The notes below the pieces were generated by a model, which saw nothing but the letters and a program-made list of their open reading frames with translations, was not told the DNA's origin and did not search any database. From positions 23,436,001 through 23,500,000 of the forward strand of contig OY292279.1 in NCBI GenBank assembly GCA_958496175.1: a DNA stretch of 64,000 nt, in the 5' to 3' direction. Position numbers and translations under genes: made by a program. The DNA comes from Sisyra terminalis (lineage: Eukaryota > Arthropoda > Insecta > Neuroptera > Sisyridae). How positions within the stretch are numbered: position 1 is the first letter of the stretch; each line of letters opens with the position of its first letter. This document shows positions 48,188 to 59,244 of the stretch, piece after piece.

Positions 48188-49064
48188 CAGTGACGGATTT
48201 AGGCTTGCTGCCGCCCTAGGCCCCGTTCGATGCGCCGCTCTTTTTTATAAAATGAATTTCATTAATTTTGATCCAATCTTTTTATTTTTAAATAACTTTA
48301 TTTATTTAAATATAATTTTTTAAACATAACATGTAAACATGACAGATAAATAAGTTATAAACTTTAGACAGATAAATAATAAATATTTTTTTTTAATATT
48401 AATCAATTTAAAAATATCTTTTTCTCTTTTTCCTGGCTTTGATCCGCGCAATAACGTCGATTATCGTCATAATTAATTTCTCGGACTAGCGGCTTCAATA
48501 GAGAGTAATGCAAGAGCATTAATTCTATCTTGGCCCATGCTTGCGCGTAAATAGGCTTTTACCCTTTTTAGAGTGGAAAAAGATCTTTCTCCTGAACAAT
48601 TTGTATCGTAATATTCAAAAAAATACGGAGAGCAATGTCCACATTCGAATAAACATCTCAAAGACTCCATGAATGCAATACATTGCATATTTTTTGTGCA
48701 GAGCGTACATCTTCTGTATTTGCTAGGGAATCTTTGAGTTGACAATGTAAATGAATACATTGATTTCCTAACGTCTCTTCCAAATCGTCAGGATATTTAC
48801 TGACTAGTTTATTAGCAATATTTTTTAATTCGTTTGTATCTATTTCAGATAAATTATCAAAAAAATTGAAATTTTCGTAAAGCTTTTCGTATGCACTTTT
48901 ACGCCCGGCCAATTGTACACTCAGAGTATCTAGAATAGGGTAATAAATATTTGTGTGAACTTTTTTTCGCCTCTTAAATTTTGGCATTTCAAAAATTTTG
49001 CCGCCCTTCAAATTAAGCCACCCTAGGCTTGGGCCTCACGGGCCTAGGCGTAAATCCATCACTG
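48188..49064 (-). mobile_element. hAT transposon, internally deleted
   Basis: The ends CAGTGACGGATTTAGGC and GCGTAAATCCATCACTG are inverted repeats. Flanks ATAACAAA (48180-48187) and TTAACAAA (49065-49072) match at 7 of 8, a hAT-type 8-bp duplication. Inside are the remains of a transposase on the minus strand. At 877 bp it is a deletion derivative of a full element. Confidence 0.85.
48473..49011 (-). pseudogene. hAT transposase remnant (ZMYM1-like, hATC dimerisation domain)
   Basis: The upstream frame (48658-49011) has YYPILDTLSVQLAGRKSAYE and NFNFFDNLSEIDTNELKN, resembling the region before the dimerisation domain in zinc-finger MYM-type-1-like hAT transposases. After a frameshift near 48660-48700, the second frame (to 48473) has GERSFSTLKRVKAYLRASMG followed by QDRINALALLSIEA, the hallmark of the C-terminal hATC domain. 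The zinc finger and catalytic N-terminal parts are missing. Whole transposases of this type exceed 600 residues, so this is a broken C-terminal piece and inactive. Confidence 0.85.
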
Positions 49065-49151
49065 TTAACAAAGCCTATATTGAACTGTTTATTATGAAAG
49101 TGGTATCACATTATTAAGGGTCAATTCAAGGATACTATCAACAAAAACTTA

Positions 49152-49620
49152 AGGAGAATAATTTTTATTTAATTTTAAAGTAGCAGTTAAAATTTTAAAG
49201 TTATTCATTACGTCGTTAATAAGTTATTGCAATTTAAAATTACTATGATTTTACACGAATCTTATGAAGATTCGGTAGTCGAGCAGACTAAATTTATTTT
49301 TGTTAGTAAATAAATGCTACCAAGCATCCTAAACTTTCAAAATATATAGTTTAAATTTTTGAAAACTAATTTTGCATAAGTTTATTGGCCATCTTGAGTC
49401 CATTATACGATTTTTTAGAAACAAATTAAAAACCGACCGAAAATGTGGTTATTACTTGATAAATTAATATGTGTAAAAGAAAGTGCGGTAACACTGTCGT
49501 CATCTGAGACATACCATCTTTTATATAATCTAAGCTATGTTAGTACATTTGGTGTTAGTACAAACTATGATAGTACATGAAATGAATAATTAATCTTCGT
49601 CACACTCATGGTCTGTTCCA
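49152..49620 (+). repeat. Dispersed repeat E, copy 2
   Basis: Matches 19342-19780. Shared marks: GATTTTACACGA, CTACCAAGCATCCTAAACTT, GACCGAAAATG and ACACTGTCGTCATCTGAGAC. It has extra sequence (GTTAGTACA repeated) near 49545. Class unknown. Confidence 0.65.
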
Positions 49621-49714
49621 GCTTACTTCTTGAGGTGGTTTTCCTGACTTTTGGATCATTACATACATTACAGACTTTGCCACTTCAATTTTATTTAATC
49701 ATCACGAAAATATT

Positions 49715-49795
49715 AGTTAAAGTGCACCCACGTTGCAATAGTTTGGCGTCCCCTTAGGGGAATTAAACAGTTTGGAAATCGCTGGTTTAAGATAA
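49715..49795 (-). mobile_element. hAT-like terminal fragment
   Basis: TTTGGAAATCGCTGG at its right end is a typical hAT MITE terminus read on the minus strand (CAGCGATTTCCAAA), and CCCCTTAGGGG sits inside. The opposite end was not found. Confidence 0.4.
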
Positions 49796-49885
49796 CGTTT
49801 TAACTTGATAAATAAAATGTTTTTTTTTTTGGTTTGAAAGATACGTTTCACTAAATGGAAAAAAATTAAGAACGCTTTTTGTAGG

Positions 49886-49965
49886 TAGTGGCGTGGCGTG
49901 CGTTTTCGCCGCTTGGGGCTGACCAAAAATTTGCCGCTCTCTAATTTCATTCTATGTCAAAAAAG
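49886..49965 (+). mobile_element. Second hAT terminal fragment
   Basis: TAGTGGCGTGGCGTGCG followed by CGCCGCTTGGGGCTGACC and TTGCCGCTCTC resembles the left part of the hAT at 48188 (CAGTGACGGATTTAGGC, CCGCCCTAGGCCCC, GCGCCGCTCTT). Only one end is visible. Confidence 0.45.
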
Positions 49966-50074
49966 TCAAAAAATAAATTTAAATTTAATCATAAGTTCAA
50001 ACAAATGATTAATTGACGTATTGCCCACAGTATATAAAATATATTGTGGTATTATTTATGAAAAATAATTTTCA

Positions 50075-50690
50075 GTAGTTAACTATTACATAAATTTGAA
50101 CGAAATTTCAAACGAATGAATTACTGATCAGATACGTATTTCTATTGCCAAAGCATCTTCATTAGTGGTCATCAAGTAGTATTGGATCGCTCCGTAACTG
50201 CAATGAGCCCCAAAGTAATCACGGATTGGTCTCAATTTATACGTTGAGCCTTTCTCTTATTGCGATGTAGTTATGGATGGGGGGGGTCTATTTCTCTTTT
50301 CTTTCTCTAATTTTTCGTGACCAACCTGAAAAGTACTGAATTTTGAGTTGGTCAATTCCCTCAGTTCAGTACATTTCCCTTTCTCTTGAGAATTTTTATA
50401 GTCTCGAGTGTATCTAATCTGTAAGTGTGGTGAAAATCTTTTAGAAGTTTAGCTTTTTCAAATGTATACCCTGTTTCTATTGCATGTTCTGCACCCAAGA
50501 TTTTTCCACTTTCGTTTATTTTCAAGGGATCAATCAGTGATTACTTTGTAATTTATCACATAGTAGTTTTGGAGCGACCAAATACTACTTGATGACTACT
50601 GATGATGATTGTTTGGCAATCGAAATACGTATCTGAGCAAAACGTAAGCAACACATTTGTTTGAACTTTTGTTTAAATTAATGTTTATAG
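50075..50690. mobile_element. Long-inverted-repeat element F, copy 2, with retroelement tail
   Basis: The left arm has AGATACGTATTTCTATTGCC, GTCATCAAGTAGTATTGG and AAAGTAATCACGGATTG. The right arm has the inverted set: CAATCAGTGATTACTTTG, CCAAATACTACTTGATGACT and CAATCGAAATACGTATCTGA. The arms are about 150 bp. Its centre matches copy 1 in inverted orientation, plus about 190 bp of GIY-YIG retroelement tail that copy 1 lacks. Confidence 0.7.
50360..50519 (-). pseudogene. GIY-YIG retroelement protein tail in element F
   Basis: The minus strand reads AEHAIETGYTFEKAKLLKDF, then YRLDTLETIKILKRKGNVLN, then stop. In GIY-YIG-bearing retroelement proteins the end has the form AEHxxxTxHxFxxxKxLxxxxxxxxLDxLExIxIxKxxxxLLN. 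About 50 codons remain open; nothing of the GIY-YIG or reverse transcriptase region is present. It is a different tail sequence from the one in element C, so two separate source elements are implied. Confidence 0.6.
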
Positions 50691-50889
50691 TTTACTGTTG
50701 TAATTTGTATAACATAAATAAAGCCATATTTCCTTTTATGTACCGTATAAATTGTTATTTTTGTGTTTTTTCAAAGCAAAATTGTGTATGGAATTATCAA
50801 TGTCAATAAACCGCCTCATTTTTATGTGCCACACAGAACTATGGCTCCCTCTGTATCCATCATGCTACGCTATTGTTGGTCGGTTTGTC

Positions 50890-51025
50890 GTTGTTATTTA
50901 CTTTTGCTTTATAACTGCCTGGGTTTCTAATGGCTCTAGGGTCATTCAAAACCCATATCAAGAAATATTGAAAATTTGCTTGACACCAGAATCGAACCTT
51001 GCAATGAAAGCTTGTTAACCACTAC
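50890..51025 (-). mobile_element. tRNA-derived SINE, copy 2 (head decayed)
   Basis: Minus-strand match to the SINE body: TTGTTATTTACTTTTGCTTT (tail side), GGCTCTAGGGTC, and AATATTGAAAATTTGCTTGA, then AGAATCGAACCTTG, a changed B box. The A box end is mostly lost at about 51010. Confidence 0.65.
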
Positions 51026-51029
51026 TAAA

Positions 51030-53070
51030 ATAAAGGTAAGGTATAAACTAGTTGGTTCCATTTGCCAGATAAATACCCTAAGGCTAATATTTACAAATTT
51101 AAAATCACTAGAATTGTTGAATTTTTTCAAGTTGACAACAATAAAAAAAATGTGTTTGATTTTTTTTTAAATAATTAAGCAAAACGATTTTTATTGGAAA
51201 CATTGAATTTTAGTGAAATAAGTACACCTAAAATTGTACTTTTCCATCCTTCAAAATACGAGAGGAGAATATTTATTGTCATCAATTATTTCTAAAGCAA
51301 TTAATTATATTTCTAAACTAAACATATGATTGAAACGTTATCGAAAACGGTACGGACGATTAACGTATCGATTAACCGAGCTTTTAGCGTTACAGAATTC
51401 CAACCGAATTTCTATCGGTCGATCTGTCGATTATGGTGAATAAATTAAATTTATTAAAATTGTTTCAACATAATTAAGCATTTGATTTGTCAATGTCGTT
51501 ATTGTTATTAGGACAAATTAATGCACATGAATAATTGATAGTCACAAAATTACAAATTATCAAATAAATACAAAATGGAATATCTACTAATTCATGTCTC
51601 TTCCTAATTGCACCATAGTGGGCTTCAAATGGCTATTGTTTTAACAAATTTTCAATTTTTCAATTGATTTTATAATATGTTTTAAATAAGTATCGATTTA
51701 AATATCCTATATACGTTAGATTGTCTACTTGCGAGGAAAATCAAGATTTTAAATAGCAAGTTTTAAATCATAATTAGTAAACGGATATAAATTTAAATAA
51801 TTACAAGTTTCTTGTTTCCGCTTTCACCAGCATTTATCTCAATATTTTTCCAAAAGATTTACGAAGGAACCTTTATAAGAGTATTTAGTCGGGAGGAAGA
51901 AATCGAGGAAAAAAAACGAATAAATAATCTTAAACGGGATGACGTACTTCGCAATTACGGCAGTAGGGAAAATTAAAATTAATGATTGCGTTTCGTGAGC
52001 GCTCTATTAATATTTTATAAATTTAATGTAATTAAAAATTAAACACTTGAAAAATTGGCCCGGGAAAAGCTTGGAATATAAAGATTAATAACTGGAAACA
52101 AAAAAAAAATGACAATATGTTTTCAATTTTTGTTGAATGGTTATTTTTTGAATTTTTCCTCGTATTTTATTGGATAGTTTAAGCTGTATCTACGAAGAAA
52201 TGAGACACATTCGATTTCAATTCACGTATTTATTTGAAAGAGTGTAGCTATATAGTACTTAGATATAGCAAAATACTTTTTCGATTTCTCCAAACTCACT
52301 CTCATTGTGCTCGTTTCCAACTCAAGTACTTTTGTACATTGTATCTTTTTGAACTAACTCTGAGGCATCCATTTTTATTTCCAATCCATACTATTTGTTT
52401 TCAATTATACTGATGGAATCATTCCAGATTACTTATAAGAATCTAAAATCGCATGAAAATGTCCAAATAAGATGAATTTTGATATAGGAGACCAATATTA
52501 ATTTAAATGTAATAAAAAATGGTTCAATACATTAAAAATCAGGGTTGCTTCCTCTCCTGATTTGAACGGAAGACTCCCGAAATAATATCGTTTCTTCCAA
52601 CTCCCGATACTAAATTTATGCTTCCGAATTTTGTAAAAATAATTTTACTGTCTCAATATATGTTAATTAATTCATAATTTTTGTCTAAAGTAAAAAAATT
52701 ATTTTAATTTTGAGTATATTAAACATTTATGACTATAAATTCTTTATTGAAATATACTCTCCCACGCACAAATCTATAAATGTACCAACGATGATGATTA
52801 TTTCTTCCGATTTCATAATAATTTGAACCGAGAACATTATTTAAAACCGTAAAATAAAACTATTAATATTTATCGGAAAAATTATTATTATTATTAATAA
52901 TTAAATTCCGCTGTTATATGATTAAAAATATTTAACGAACACGAAAGGGAGGAATTTTTCGCTAAATCATAGCAAAAAACCAAATGAAAATTCAAAATCA
53001 AAAAACAAACGATCGAACTTCAAAACAGTTAATAAACAATATCATATACGTTATCATAACCCATTAGATT
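51030..53070. other. Unassigned A+T-rich DNA
   Basis: Two kilobases without recognised gene or repeat. TTATTATTATTAATAATTA near 52886 is simple sequence. Confidence 0.4.
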
Positions 53071-53243
53071 TTTTTTGTTTGTTATTTACTGTCGCCTTAT
53101 AACTATTAAGGTTTTCAGCGACTCTAGGATCAAAAAAAAATCCATAATTGAGAAATATCGAAAATTTGCTCGATACAAGATTCGAACCCAACAGCCACTG
53201 GTTTCGGAGCGATCACCTTGACCACTTGGCCATCAGTAGGGTG
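53071..53243 (-). mobile_element. tRNA-derived SINE, copy 3
   Basis: Minus strand: A box from ACCACTTGGCCA (53221-53232 inverted), B box GGGTTCGAATC (53179-53189 inverted), then the body GAGCAAATTTTCGATATTTC, ATCCTAGAGTCGCTG, and the tail AAGGCGACAGTAAATAACAA. It is the best-preserved copy for both promoter boxes. Confidence 0.85.
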
Positions 53244-53254
53244 TAAAAAAATAA

Positions 53255-53514
53255 ATGAACCGTTTATTTTGAAAGTGAGTTAAGTCCATTTCAGAACAAT
53301 CCCTATAGTGCTATCATTTTTAACCATAGCGACATAAGATACTAAGGAGGAGGGAGTAATTGACGTTTTTGTTAACAACTAAAATGAAATCAGTAATTTG
53401 TCAAAACTTAGCAGTTAAATAATAAACATACTTTGTTCTAGTTATAAGAAGAAGAATCTCCATATAGACCGTCCTTGAAATGAACTTACGCCACTTTCAA
53501 AATAAACGAGTCAT
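53255..53514. mobile_element. 260-bp TIR MITE, mariner-like
   Basis: The left end ATGAACCGTTTATTTTGAAA followed by GTGAGTTAAGTCCATTTC is mirrored by GAAATGAACTTACGCCAC and TTTCAAAATAAACGAGTCAT at the right, a terminal inverted repeat of about 40 bp. The interior has no frame of note. The family is uncertain. It directly follows SINE copy 3. Confidence 0.65.
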
Positions 53515-54080
53515 ATATTGAAAGTTGAAAAGGACATTTTATATAAATCAAAAGTTCATGAAATATGTTCTAAAGATGGCGTAGAAGTAATGTGCTGCAG
53601 GTATAAACAATGGCTTTCGTAAAAAGAGATTCAAAATTTCCGTTTACCAAAGTAGATGGGAAATCAAAAAAAAAAAATTGTACCTGAGAGCTATTATATC
53701 ATCGCTTCCTTTTTTCGGGTTTCTGCGCTAAAATCGTCTTAATTTATGTTCAAGGATCTATTTATAGGCAAACTACTAATTTTTATCATCGGGCAACAAT
53801 TTACTAAAATAAAACTCGCTGAAACCAAACTATCATAAGTGTATGTATAAACACTGAAAAATTATTAAATCAAAAATTACAAGAATAACATCGTAAAATC
53901 GGTTGTATTAAGTTAGAGTATAGGGCCGAAATTAACGTTTTATACTTTTTATAATTTCGCATCGTAAATTTCAATTGACAAAGATTACTACTTGAAACAG
54001 CAAACAGTCCTATTAACTTTCATAAATTTTACGATATTCAAATAAAAAATATGCAAATCAATCAGTAAAGAGGAGTATTT
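53515..54080. other. Unassigned A+T-rich DNA
   Basis: Nothing recognised. Confidence 0.4.
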
Positions 54081-54221
54081 CCCGACTCTAGTGACTTTAG
54101 TAACACTAGGGTTTATAAAAATCCATAATCGAGTAATATCAAAAATTTTCTCGATACGAGATTTGAACGCAACACCTACCAGTTTTGGAGCGGTCACCTT
54201 GACCACTCAGCCACCAATAGT
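54081..54221 (-). mobile_element. tRNA-derived SINE, copy 4
   Basis: Minus strand: TGGTGGCTGAGTGGTCAAGG for the A box, TGCGTTCAAATC for a changed B box, then the GAGAAAATTTTTGATATTAC body. The tail is less well kept. The apparent open frame here (54206 to 53988) is only the SINE read in one phase. Confidence 0.75.
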
Positions 54222-54235
54222 TTTATTAGTAGTTT

Positions 54236-55122
54236 GTCATATCTTAAATATGATACAATTATAAACACAATTTGCTTTAATATCAACGTATATAATAAGC
54301 AAACGTATGTTTGGCGGCAAAGACATGAATGGCGACAATGAATGTCAAGTTGAAATGATTACTTTGTAAGAGGAATACAAGTAAAATAATTATTGTCTCA
54401 AAATTGCACTAACTGATTGTCATTGGTTTCAACTGTCATTTCAATTTCATTCAAATGCCAATTTTTGCCATTTTTCATTTTTAATTTGCGTTAGTGTTGA
54501 ACTATGAATATTTCACGAAAAGTAATTGATTTTCAAATAATAGATACAATTGGCTATTTATACATACTGTATGTACATACAGTTGGCTATTTGTACACTA
54601 TGTATAATATGTATACAAAATTGGTTACTTATACAAAATGTTTATTAAAAAATTAGATATATGAATTATCAATTTAACATGGGTCACATGTTTGAAATAT
54701 ACTGATCGAAAACATTTACTTTATAAAAGTAGATTGTTACCATAAACTATAATGTAAAGATTGTATAAACAGTCAATTGCTTATACATATAGTATGTCTA
54801 AATAGTCAATGGTGAGTACCTACAATATAGATAAATAGCCATTTGCATATACATATACTGTATGTATAAATGGCATCGTCCTAAAAATTATATTAATACA
54901 ATAGTAACAGCATATGTTTCTCGGTAGCGTGTTTTAGTCGTTTTAGTACTATACAAATCTCTCCCAAAAATTGGCTCCAAAAAGCTTTCACCTCCCTGAA
55001 GTTGTTCGCTAATCCACTAGTGAACAGTTTCATACTGTAGTCACTTCATCACCAAAAGTAGGAGTTCACTTTCATCTTTTTTTCGATAATGCTAGTGAAG
55101 AAGTATAACTTCAATAAGTGGT
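54236..55122 (+). repeat. Family A long copy, left end missing
   Basis: It begins at ATGATACAATTATAAACACA (matching about 2550) and passes through the core (ATTGTCTCAAAATTGCACTA, CAACTGTCATTTCAATTTCA, GCGTTAGTGTTG). It ends in AGAAGTATAACTTCAATAAG at 55100. TATACATACTGTATGTACATACAGTT at 54570-54597 is a local palindromic expansion not seen in other copies. The left end abuts SINE copy 4. Confidence 0.7.
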
Positions 55123-55649
55123 AAAAATTAAAAGATTAACGATTATGAACTAACAAATGTAAAATTTTAATATTTGTATAAAATATTGATTCAAATTTAT
55201 AACAAATTTTATTTTTTAATTTCAAAATATTCTATATTGATTTAAATTATATTAAATTATATAAGGTAAGATGAACAAATTAAATCAAAGAAAATATTTC
55301 ATTTATGACTTATCAATTTTATTATGTTTTTTTTAAAAAGAAGAAAAATCTTTTAATAATATAAAAACTTGCTTTAATCTATTAATAAGAAGAATCCCGA
55401 CTACTAAATGCGACATGAAACTAACTCGGATACGGCAAAAATTAATTTGCATAGTAATTTAAAAAGGAAACACAACATTCTATTTCAAAAAAACGATGAT
55501 TTCAACACCGAGTACATCGCAATACACCCACACATTGTGCTCGGAAATTTACAAAACTGGAAAATTTTAATATTTTTAAAAACTAAAATAATTTTCTCTA
55601 AAAATATAAATCATTTTATTTATACTATAATTAAATGAAAAGTTAATGG
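55123..55649. other. Unassigned A+T-rich DNA
   Basis: No gene recognised; the frame 55408-55638 is K/N/I-rich, as expected from composition. Confidence 0.4.
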
Positions 55650-56060
55650 TAATTTAAATAGTTTTGTTTTCCAGTTTGTTTCTCTCTGATACACAGTTTT
55701 GTGGCGGCCGGTATTGAGTAAGCGATAGCAAATGCGGAAAATATCAATAATTTTTGTACATTATTTGGTAAAACGGGAACGAGGGGTGGAGGAAGATTTG
55801 TCTCGCCGTTTGGTAAAAATTTGCATAAACAATTTTTAATCAGCTTACTTTTGTTGTGTAGTGTATTAAATAAACATTGGCTCAATATCGGAACATTTGT
55901 TAATCGATATTTAATAAAAGAACAGCTATTTGCAGTGATTGATTTATATTTTATGTGTTACGGGTATGATGACGTGAATGCAGCGACACATAAAGCTTTC
56001 CTGAAAGCTATCCACGATGTTATTGTTTTGTTGTATTTTTATTTCGCATTTTTTCCTTAA
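55650..56060. other. Unique G+C-richer island
   Basis: Overlapping frames on both strands (55643-55885 minus, 55821-56060 plus) have no recognised domain. Unique in the window. Confidence 0.25.
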
Positions 56061-56329
56061 TATTTCTATACAATAAAATTCTCGATCAATTTATCATTTT
56101 TGAAACTGATTTTAAATCGGTTTTTGTATAAATTTTTACAGGGGTTAACGTAAAGTTAAATGACTCAATTAATTCGAGACCGATTTTTTTATTTATTAAA
56201 TATTTGAAAATTTAATAGAGTAAAGTTTTAGCATGAAATAAATTTCATTAGCTTAATATATTTTCTTACAGTTCAATGAATATAAACTGTGAAAAATTAA
56301 AAGCATGACGTACAAAGGGTAGATTCACG
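56061..56329. other. Unassigned A+T-rich DNA
   Basis: Nothing recognised. Confidence 0.4.
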
Positions 56330-56760
56330 TAGCTTTCTAGTACTAATAATGTGACGTAAACTAGCACTTTTCCCGCTCGAAAACTCCAACCCTCATTCCC
56401 GCACTATTTCTGTTCTTGTTTAGATGTGAAGATGTCGGTGAATTACGCTAATAAACAGTTAAAAGGGTAAATGAATATAAAAGACGCAAATCCTTGAGCA
56501 ACGTTTAAACAACCCCCGAGCTATGTTTCCAATGCACTACCCTCCCGCAACTTGACGCAAGTCGAGTCGCGTCAATTCGCGTCGCTATAAAACTTGCCTT
56601 ATTTGCGTAAAACGCTTACGACTACTTGAATTAAATTAGTTTCTGGCGACGATTTTTTTCCGGCTTCACCTTGTTTCACTTCAACATCTTACATTTGTTC
56701 CTTAAAGCCGTTTTATTTCAATCGTAAACGAGCAAAAAGCTCACAACAACGGCTAGAAAT
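56330..56760. other. Unique G+C-richer island, possible regulatory DNA
   Basis: CTTGACGCAAGTCGAGTCGC at 56551 followed by GTCAATTCGCGTCGC shows spaced GACGC/GTCGC repeats, similar in flavour to GTGACGCGACGCGACATT at 17111. No open frame of note. Possible clustered binding sites. Confidence 0.3.
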
Positions 56761-58079
56761 ATTTGCATAGATTAGAGGTCTAATAACACAAGAAAGCCAA
56801 GACATATTTATGGTAAGGTCTCGGTTTTATTGTGTCCTTTCAAATGATTTCAAATCTTTCCTTTGATACTTGAGCTTTTGACTTTCCCTTTCATATAGAG
56901 CTTTGAAGGTTTCAAACTTTTGATTGTTTCAAAAATTTAAGTTACTCGGAAACAAAAGCTTTTTTTGTTTAAAATTTTTATCTCAATAATATCTTATAAC
57001 CTTACACTCATGGAAAGATAAATCATATCCTTAATAAAGCTATCTAATAGATAAGAATTTATCTCCTAGATAAACCCCATTATTAGGAGGAAATACGCTT
57101 TTTTTTCTATCATCCAAATAAAATTTTTCGGTATAAACTTTTTCAAAAGTGAAGAAATAAATTTATCTATATGGTTCCAAAAATCATAGTTAATCATAGA
57201 AAAGAATTACTTATTATACCAATTTATAAAAAAAAAAAAAAACAGACAAAATGGTTTACCAAAAATGGTAGAAAAGCGTAGTCTAATTTTCGAGAAAAAC
57301 AACATTGGTCAACTATTACAAATTTGATCATAAATATTTTTTCTTTCTCTGTATTAAATATCGAAAGTAATTTTTGTATTAAAAAAACAAGTCCCCTTGT
57401 AGGTAACAAGATAAGGGTTATATATGGTAAAATACATGTAAAATTACTACATGGAAAACTACATGAAAACCGTACCCAGAGTGTAATTATATACTAATAC
57501 ATTAAAGCGTTGAGTATTAAACTTTCTTTTCGAAATTTGAAGCCGATATTTCAGCAAAATTATCCAAAAGATAACCAAAAAGACATAATAACTCAAAATT
57601 TGCTTTTTAATCCATTGGAATATTACCTCATATTACTCTGGACCTCATTACCATTCAAAATAAAAAAATTCTTCCAATATATATTTAAAATATTTTGATG
57701 CAAAATGTGTTCGACAATGTTCACCAAAACAAAAAAATTTAACATATTTAGCTACCTTTTTCTGAATTCTACCTTTATTTTTTGATAAAAAAAACTATAT
57801 CTTCATAGCTTTCACAAGATTATATATTCCAGAATCATTATGAAATATTCACACTAATAACGCTATTTTCCTTTACTTTTCACGCTTATAATGCTAAATA
57901 TTTTATTTCTTATCATAATTTAGTTTTTCTAGTACTGGTTCGATTTCTTTCGTTTTCTTCATATTGTAAAAAAATCTATTGATATGTTCAGATTTGTTCC
58001 AGGCCTAAGCCATTATATATCTGACTCATTTTTCCCTTCTCTTCATTGAATAATATTTTCGGCAACTCAATAATAAATA
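56761..58079. other. Unassigned A+T-rich DNA
   Basis: No gene or recurrent repeat recognised. Confidence 0.4.
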
Positions 58080-58720
58080 ATACAACGCACGTTGCATATC
58101 AGCAAGCGGGAAACGAAAAATATCAGAGGCCTTCTGCCTTCATCAAGTCATCCCACATCATTGAATAAGGAATCCTTTACGGAACTCTTCATCACACAAT
58201 CGTCAATTGGTATTCCGTGGCGCTCTTTCCCTTTTACTTCAACGAATTTTTCGATATTGTGTGTATTTCTTAAAGAGTCTACGAGTGCAAATAAAACGAC
58301 GAAAATATAACAGACAAAGACGGTAGGCGGCCGATGGGGATGAGGATGGAAAAGTGGCACGTCTTCATCGTCCACACATTGCAAACATATCATTGTCCCG
58401 TCGTTGGAAATTAAATGAAATTTGGAGAATTGCTTTTTTGTAACAATACAAGAAGAATAATGTACGTTCGATATATATATTTTTCTTCAATTGGCATCGC
58501 GGCTGGAATACGAGGAGCTACACAATAAGTGTACCAGCGGGTACTCACTCATCCCATTTGTTCCCAAACTCCAACGGGAACTTATGCAGTTCTTTTTCTT
58601 TATTTATCGTATAGGTTCGTATGCATGTATGTATGTATTACACATTATTATCATTGAGAAAAGGAAACCATTGTTGAAACGGGGAAAACGCGCTGAAAAT
58701 GTTTGCAAGTAAAATCGAAT
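58080..58720. other. Unique G+C-richer island
   Basis: Frames on both strands overlap (58092-58310 plus, 58148-58393 minus, 58491-58712 plus) without recognisable domains. A short GTAT tetranucleotide run is at about 58624-58638. Candidate regulatory DNA by composition only. Confidence 0.25.
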
Positions 58721-59240
58721 TAATGTTTAAATAAGGACTTTTTCGTCGTCTCCACCAACATACTCGTACATCTGCATTTTTGGTTTTGTTGCCGCATTCA
58801 CAATACCATTTTACAGTTTATTGGTTATTTGTTCATCTGTAAATTGCATTCGTGTTCGATAGAAAACGTTGTTCTTCTATTCACGGAAATTTCTTTAAAA
58901 AAAACGTTGCTATTATGAGAATTTTTAGTTGATTATTTTTTTTTACGAAGCTCTTACGTAAACAGTTTCTCTTTACGAAAACGAGTATGCTTGTTAAAAT
59001 ATATTTATAGAAACATTTTTTTTTTAAATTTTTATGTGCATTTACTTGCTGACATAAACGAACCCCTAAACGGTTGATGAGTCACAGAATTTGAGCGAAA
59101 TATATTCTGATAATTTATTCTACTTTTCTATTCGAAATTCAGTGAAAAATCAACGAACTATTTTTTAAAATATACAACGTTGACTTATGCACTAAAGAAT
59201 ATTTAAACCAATTACTGAAGCCTTAAAAAAAAACTTATTA
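58721..59240. other. Unassigned A+T-rich DNA
   Basis: Nothing recognised. Confidence 0.4.
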
Positions 59241-59244
59241 AATG

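Noticed and set aside
53988..54206. 72-codon minus-strand frame, similar to the 62639-62824 frame
   Set aside because: The similarity of the two translations comes from both being the SINE head and body read in one phase.
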